A stretch of DNA of 37,858 nt, taken from NCBI GenBank assembly GCA_938023075.1, contig CALHDG010000155.1, positions 1-37,858 of the forward strand, written 5' to 3'. This DNA comes from an uncultured Chitinophagales bacterium (GTDB taxonomy: Bacteria > Bacteroidota > Bacteroidia > Chitinophagales > JAHDHT01). Positions 33,782 to 37,858 of this stretch are shown piece after piece (positions within the stretch are counted from its first letter, which is position 1; the number at the start of each line of letters is the position of its first letter). The notes beneath the pieces were generated by a model. The model was not told the DNA's origin and searched no databases. It saw nothing but the letters and a program-made list of their open reading frames with translations. The translations under genes and the position numbers were made by a program.

Positions 33782-34939
33782 CTAATTACAACCTTCAATT
33801 ACTGCTTGAAAAGCATACGGATTACTGGTACTAAAACCATTGGTTAGTGTAATTCTTTTACCTGCGTTATAGGTGACGTTCGCATTTATAGTTGCATTTG
33901 AAGTAATTGTTTCGCCTGCTTGATAAACATCGTTTATAAACTGAGAACCTGAAAAATTAAAAGTTGGATTACAACTATTTATACAATCAACTGTTATAAT
34001 TGAGTTCACTTCTGCTCCTGCACCGTCAGTAACAGTTACTTCATAATTTCCATTAGAAATTCCCGCCAAATCTTTGGTAGTTGAACCGCTCGACCATTGA
34101 AAATTGTACGAACCATTACCGCCTCTAATGTTTAAATCAATAGCCCCATCACTGTTTCCACAAGTAGCATTTGTAACAACTGCATCAATTACAATATCTT
34201 TTGAAGAACCGGAGTTAATGATTTCTTTAGTAGTATAATTTTGTACGAACACCACAACATATACTTCACCGGCTTCGTAACTCGGATGTGTTAAATTATC
34301 GGTATTGTAGTTAAACAATAAACTTGTGGTACTACCCAAAGCAGCCGGAGTAAACACATCTCCATTTTCGTTACTTAAATACTGCCACAACACATTTTTA
34401 TGTTCTGTTAATCCATTTTGTGCCTCAAAATCAACATTTTCAACCACCGCCGCTACAAATAAACGCAAGTTACCGGCAGGTGGAGTTGCAAATGATTTTA
34501 CATATACAAAAACTTGTTTATTGTTGCTTGGTCCCACTTCTATTACTTCAACTCTTAATGGACTTACTTGTCCGGTTTGAGTGTCGATAAATGATTGTGT
34601 TAATAAGGTAGATCCAGAATTTAACTGCGTACCTTGTGTAAACGTTCTGGGAGTGGAAGTTACTCCATAGTAATCTTTTCTGGTATTATTATCTAAAGGG
34701 TTTGCCTGGTTAAATGGACATTGCGGATATGGCACATTTGGGTAAATGGTTGTTAAATGTATATCCTTTTTATTAGCTTGATAGGTTGCGGTTGCCGCCG
34801 GATCGAAAAAAGCACAAAGCCCACACCATGTATTGGTAAACAACTCGACATTTACATATTTTTTAGCCGTTTGATTTTGAGCAGTGACTATTTGACTAAA
34901 GAAAATAGTTACTATAGTTAAAAGTATAAATATTCTCAT
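33782..34939 (-). CDS. Secreted Omp28-like thioredoxin-fold protein with SprB-type repeat
   Basis: A 385-residue exported protein with a signal peptide ending IVTAQ (residues 1-21). Residues about 25-250 look like an Omp28/thioredoxin-fold module: VELFTNTWCGLCAFF has a CxxC pair (Cys39, Cys42), then TIYPNVPYPQCPFN and a YYGVTSTPRTF segment with the cis-Pro position. Residues about 253-315 match a SprB repeat (ATCGNSDGAIDLNIRGGNGSYNFQWSSG ... NGNYEVTVTDGAG). The C-terminal ~60 residues (ITSNATINANVTYNAGKRITLTNGFST) resemble the three-layered beta domain often found before or as the end of exported Bacteroidota proteins, with GC near the end. The CxxC could make it a disulfide-active surface protein, but the partner is unknown. 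Confidence 0.85.
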   Translation of the reverse strand: MRIFILLTIVTIFFSQIVTAQNQTAKKYVNVELFTNTWCGLCAFFDPAATATYQANKKDIHLTTIYPNVPYPQCPFNQANPLDNNTRKDYYGVTSTPRTFTQGTQLNSGSTLLTQSFIDTQTGQVSPLRVEVIEVGPSNNKQVFVYVKSFATPPAGNLRLFVAAVVENVDFEAQNGLTEHKNVLWQYLSNENGDVFTPAALGSTTSLLFNYNTDNLTHPSYEAGEVYVVVFVQNYTTKEIINSGSSKDIVIDAVVTNATCGNSDGAIDLNIRGGNGSYNFQWSSGSTTKDLAGISNGNYEVTVTDGAGAEVNSIITVDCINSCNPTFNFSGSQFINDVYQAGETITSNATINANVTYNAGKRITLTNGFSTSNPYAFQAVIEGCN

Positions 34940-35060
34940 TTTGTTATGATTGTTATGATTGCACGCAAGATAAACAAACTAGAGAGAAACAAATGTCGTG
35001 CAATAGCTTTGTATATTTGTTAGACTGTTAAGAAATAAATGATCAGATAAAACTCAACAA

Positions 35061-35220
35061 CCACCTACTACGAAGTAGGTGGGTTCGTAAAAAAACGATT
35101 TGAAGTCGTTTCTGTACAAAAGATTCTGACGGGGTTTTCCAACAGTCCGTCAAGCTGCGAATCTGTGTAGTAAAATGGAACAGATTGCGCTGTATCTTCC
35201 TGTTTAACAATGGAAGATAC
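35061..35220. repeat. Cluster of four hairpins
   Basis: Four stem-loops lie close together: CCACCTACT/AGTAGGTGG (35061-35082), AAACGA/TCGTTT (35093-35111), GATTC-GACGG/CCGTC-GAATC (35122-35163), and GTATCTTCC/GGAAGATAC (35192-35220). Such palindromes resemble the dispersed repeats found in this phylum. Two overlapping TAnnTTTG matches, TAGCTTTG at 35004-35011 and TATATTTG at 35012-35019 on the plus strand, lie just upstream, so transcription into the cluster is possible. No coding frame is credible. Confidence 0.5.
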
Positions 35221-35383
35221 TTCGCCTTCAAAGCTTCGCAATGAATCGCAGCATGACGCATTCTACATATTTTATTTTAGCCAGGATAATGATGAAAACT
35301 ACAGAAACTTGAAATAGAATTTATTTCATTTAAATGCGAGGTTTTAAACCTTAAAAAGGGAACGTCTGTTCTTCAAAATAGGT

Positions 35384-35497
35384 TTAGTCTTTCATTATTT
35401 CAGCAGCTTTAGCAAGCCGTTGTTTGGTAGCTTCCGACATAAGCTCAACCGCTATGCGCACTAATATATTTTTATTTTGATCTAATTTACTCACCAT
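35384..35497 (-). CDS. Possible small protein of 37 residues
   Basis: An ATG at 35497 opens MVSKLDQNKNILVRIAVEL and continues through an Ala/Lys-rich amphipathic helix (SEATKQRLAKAAEIMKD) to TAA at 35384. Codon use and helix pattern look protein-like, and the frame is closed upstream by a stop. It has no recognised family. It lies on the host side of the attachment site. Chance or a fragment of a larger lost gene are both possible. Confidence 0.35.
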   Translation of the reverse strand: MVSKLDQNKNILVRIAVELMSEATKQRLAKAAEIMKD

Positions 35498-35572
35498 AAG
35501 TTGACTAAAATGTCATAATTAAAGTTCAGCTATTATTACCAATTGTTGTACCCACATTGCACCAAAATAACA

Positions 35573-35630
35573 AAAGCCTCATAATCAAACGATTACAAGG
35601 CTTTAAAGTGCCCCAGGAGGGACTCGAACA
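35573..35630 (-). other. Attachment site: truncated tRNA 3' end plus its terminator
   Basis: On the minus strand TTCGAGT (T loop), CCCTC (T-stem 3' strand), CTGGGGC (acceptor 3' strand) and discriminator A run from 35628 to 35609, followed by a terminator hairpin, AAAGCCT with AGGCTTT (35604-35573). The 5' strand of the T-stem, the anticodon arm and the D arm are absent: the sequence beyond the T loop is unrelated. This is what integration into the 3' end of a tRNA gene leaves at one junction, with the element extending right. Which tRNA it was cannot be told. Confidence 0.7.
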
Positions 35631-35764
35631 ATTAACTCTATCAAACATCAATATTCATTATTTGTATAACAATCAACGATTTATGAAAATTAATTGTTTT
35701 ATTATGTTTCCTGTTGTTCATCTTTGTTCGCAAAATGTTGTACCTATGTTGTACCCAATTAGTT

Positions 35765-35772
35765 TATCTTTG
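35765..35772 (+). promoter_or_regulatory. Integrase gene -7 promoter element
   Basis: TATCTTTG matches TAnnTTTG and lies 38 bases upstream of the ATG at 35811. It overlaps the last TTGTACC repeat (35770), so binding there by the integrase or a repressor would interfere with transcription. Confidence 0.55.
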
Positions 35773-35810
35773 TACCGTATAAATACATTATCAAGGGTAA
35801 ATTTAATCAA

Positions 35811-37028
35811 ATGGCATCAATTAAAGCGGTAATAAGACCTAATAAAACTAAGACTGATGGCACAGCACCAGTAGCTTTGCGTATCACGCATAAACAAAAG
35901 ACCAAATACATTTGGTTAAAGCGGTATATCAACCCTAAAAATTGGGATGCTAACCGTCAGAAAGCTAAAGGTATGAGCAAGGCTGCTAATGAACTGAATG
36001 TATTGATTAACAAATTGAAGTCGAACTATCAATCAATTGTTGATGAATTAGAGGTAAATCGAAATACCTACACATTACAGGATATTGCAGATGTTATTGA
36101 AATTAAGCAGAATGAAAAAGAGCAGATTTGCTTTCATACCTATTTGGACAACTTTATAACCACTAACCCTGATAAACTACAATTTGGTACATTAAAGAAA
36201 TATAAAACACTTCAATCTCATTTAAAAAACTATGCACCGAGTTTATCATTTGATGATATTTCACCAAGTTTTCTAAGCAATTTTGAGAACCATTTAAAAG
36301 ATGAACATAAGCTGCGGATAAACTCCGTTCATTCACTAATGAAGAACATCCGTAAGTTAATGGTTAAAGAATACAATTTAGGAACTATAAGCGACCATCC
36401 GTTTAAAAAGTATAAGCTAAAAACAGAGACAACAAAAAGAGATTATTTAACTGCGGATGAAATACAAACTATCGAAGATTACCAGCCTACTAATCCATCA
36501 CAGCAAATCGCTAAAGATTTATTTGTATTTGCCCTCTACACAGGCTTACGGTTTTCTGATATTTGTTTTATTACACCGGATAATATCATTACCAATAATA
36601 ACGATGATGGAACTACCAACTACAAGATTTATTTTACAATGTCAAAAACAGGTGAGCCAATTTCTTTTAAACTGCCAAATAGTGCAATTACAATACTCAA
36701 AAAATACAACTTGACTGATGATAGCCAATTTATCTTTCCAGTAATTAATCTACCGCCCGATAGTACAAATGATAGGTTGATAAATAAGAAAGAAAGCCGT
36801 AATGCCTACATCAATAAAATATTAAAAGAAATTGCCGCAGCCGTAGAAATAAAAAAGAATGTATCTTTTCACATTTCCCGTCATTCTTTTGCTACTAAAG
36901 CCTTAACTTTGGGTATTAATATGGAAGTCGTCTCAAAGCTATTAGGACACGCTGATTTAAAGACTACACAGATTTATGCTAAGATTGTGGACAAAGCTAA
37001 AGACGATGCTATGGATTTATTTAATTGA
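35811..37028 (+). CDS. Tyrosine recombinase/integrase of an integrative element
   Basis: A 405-residue site-specific recombinase of the kind found on Bacteroidota integrative elements. Residues about 1-95 are an arm-DNA-binding domain (ALRITHKQKTKYIWLKRYINPKNW). Residues about 105-200 are the core-binding SAM-like helical domain. Residues 210-405 are the catalytic domain with all the key residues: Arg247 (TGLRFSD), Lys279 (MSKTGEP), His354 and Arg357 (HISRH), His380 (LLGHADLKTTQIYAK) and the nucleophile Tyr389. The gene lies next to the truncated tRNA and reads into the element. ATG at 35811. It ends just before the next gene, which is probably co-transcribed. Confidence 0.94.
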   Translation: MASIKAVIRPNKTKTDGTAPVALRITHKQKTKYIWLKRYINPKNWDANRQKAKGMSKAANELNVLINKLKSNYQSIVDELEVNRNTYTLQDIADVIEIKQNEKEQICFHTYLDNFITTNPDKLQFGTLKKYKTLQSHLKNYAPSLSFDDISPSFLSNFENHLKDEHKLRINSVHSLMKNIRKLMVKEYNLGTISDHPFKKYKLKTETTKRDYLTADEIQTIEDYQPTNPSQQIAKDLFVFALYTGLRFSDICFITPDNIITNNNDDGTTNYKIYFTMSKTGEPISFKLPNSAITILKKYNLTDDSQFIFPVINLPPDSTNDRLINKKESRNAYINKILKEIAAAVEIKKNVSFHISRHSFATKALTLGINMEVVSKLLGHADLKTTQIYAKIVDKAKDDAMDLFN

Positions 37029-37033
37029 TACAA

Positions 37034-37741
37034 ATGCCTTTTGATAATAATATTCAACTTGATGTAGAGCTAAAGAAACTCTTAGAATCATTTTATAATT
37101 ACCTGCATATTAAAATTTATGTTGCTCCAAGTAATTACCAATGTCCGATATGTAAAAACGATACTAATTTTGGATGTATTAGATTTAGTAAAGATACTTG
37201 CTACTATTCTGAGGAGATGGAAAAGGAACATGGAAAGCTTGAAAATAAACTGAATACATGGCTAAAAACAAATGATAAAAATTACAATAAAGTAAAAAGT
37301 TTAGGAGACAAAGCTCAAAAGGATTTTAAAAATTTAGAAGCCAAATGGATTAGCGAAGAAGATTTTGCAAACAAGTACCCTTTTGAAGAAATGTTAGTTT
37401 TAGAAGGTGTACCCGAAGAAGATGAAGATGGATTTGTATCAGGTTTAAAAACCGTAGAGGTTAAAAGAAAAGTGCCTTATCAACATTATGAGTATCAATT
37501 ATTATACCACAAGTTCAAAGAAAAATGTTATTCATGTGCTAATAAAGTGGAACATTTGATTTTTGTTCGATTGCAAAATATACCTTTACCAGAAAAACTT
37601 ATTGGATTTGATACAACAATAAATAATTGCAGTTTGGACGACATTAGGCCAGCTTATGATACTTTAAAAGATAACGGTTTTATTGTTCAGGGTAATTTGC
37701 AAGATTTCTTTAATATATTTACTAGACTTGTTACCCTTTAA
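37034..37741 (+). CDS. Hypothetical zinc-ribbon-like cargo protein
   Basis: A 235-residue protein of unknown family. The start is taken at the ATG at 37034, six bases after the integrase stop; an in-frame TTG at 37025 would overlap it. A pair of knuckles, CPIC near residue 36 and CYSC near residue 174, could form one split four-cysteine zinc site. Between them is a charged, helix-rich, probably coiled-coil segment (EKEHGKLENKLNTWLK ... KVKSLGDKAQKDFKNLEAKW). It has no signal peptide and is likely cytosolic. Tight linkage to the integrase suggests either a recombination accessory or the first cargo gene of the element; the sequence does not decide. Confidence 0.75.
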   Translation: MPFDNNIQLDVELKKLLESFYNYLHIKIYVAPSNYQCPICKNDTNFGCIRFSKDTCYYSEEMEKEHGKLENKLNTWLKTNDKNYNKVKSLGDKAQKDFKNLEAKWISEEDFANKYPFEEMLVLEGVPEEDEDGFVSGLKTVEVKRKVPYQHYEYQLLYHKFKEKCYSCANKVEHLIFVRLQNIPLPEKLIGFDTTINNCSLDDIRPAYDTLKDNGFIVQGNLQDFFNIFTRLVTL

Positions 37742-37858
37742 GAGAATGAGAATCCTTTGAAAAAATTCCATAGCCCAGCAGCAACGAAGATGGCAAAATC
37801 TCTTAGGGATGCTGACTTGTTTCTAAATTTATTTTGAAGAATTGCATATCGTTTAATT

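Larger units (their letters stand above)
35546..35776 (+). repeat. TTGTACC repeats around the attachment site
   Basis: TTGTACC occurs at 35546, 35738, 35749 and 35770. The last three are spaced by 11 and 21 bases, about one and two turns of the helix. The copies at 35544 and 35747 share an 11-base match (TGTTGTACCCA). This arrangement between an attachment site and an integrase gene resembles arm-type recombinase sites, or an operator for the integrase promoter. Confidence 0.5.

Noticed and set aside
35609-35630. A complete tRNA gene
   Set aside because: Only the T loop, one T-stem strand, one acceptor strand and the discriminator are present; the 5' two thirds are missing.

Overview
The window is low-GC DNA from a member of the Bacteroidota, probably a free-living Saprospira-, Chitinophaga- or Flavobacterium-like organism; the rank below phylum is not certain. 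Three things point there: six secreted proteins typical of the phylum (five with type IX secretion sorting domains, type A or the gliding-associated type B), repeated TAnnTTTG promoter elements just upstream of starts, and dispersed repeats of kinds common in this phylum.

Layout. 1-5.7 kb: a large type B-sorted PKD/Ig-like surface protein, a putative LysM/cysteine-amidase protein overlapping a small hypothetical gene, and an SDR oxidoreductase. 5.8-9.0 kb: a 1089-residue repeat-rich secreted protein on the minus strand. 9.0-10.5 kb: about 1.4 kb with no convincing gene, holding three non-autonomous mobile elements in a row. 10.5-19.2 kb: housekeeping genes hemL, a GH113-like lipoprotein, an ATP-dependent DNA ligase, divergent ribD and prmC, and glyS. 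19.6-21.5 kb: a secreted lysyl-oxidase-like protein. 22.2-24.3 kb: pckA followed by a small lipoprotein gene. 24.4-29.7 kb: two neighbouring type A-sorted adhesin-like proteins whose C-terminal parts are paralogous. 30.4-32.7 kb: a GH20 hexosaminidase. 32.7-33.7 kb: two MITE insertions, then two tandem homologous small RNA genes, each with a sigma-54 type promoter and a strong terminator. 33.8-34.9 kb: a thioredoxin-fold/SprB-repeat secreted protein. 35.5 kb to the end: the left end of an integrative element, with a truncated tRNA 3' end, repeated TTGTACC motifs, a tyrosine recombinase and a zinc-ribbon cargo protein.

The most interesting items are not protein genes. (1) The paired sigma-54 small RNAs at 33.3-33.6 kb share promoter architecture, a central block and the terminator; I know of no described counterpart in this phylum. 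(2) MITE family A is about 250 bp long with 7-bp A/T target duplications. It carries an ~80-nt structured core whose inner stem covaries between copies and which also occurs without the MITE arms. (3) MITE family B has CTTAAGTTTCGGCAGTA-like inverted termini, also with 7-bp A/T duplications, and carries different internal sequence in different copies. The genes do not form one pathway. The common themes are cell-surface and secreted proteins, polysaccharide degradation (GH113, GH20), and core metabolism (tetrapyrrole, riboflavin, gluconeogenesis, translation).
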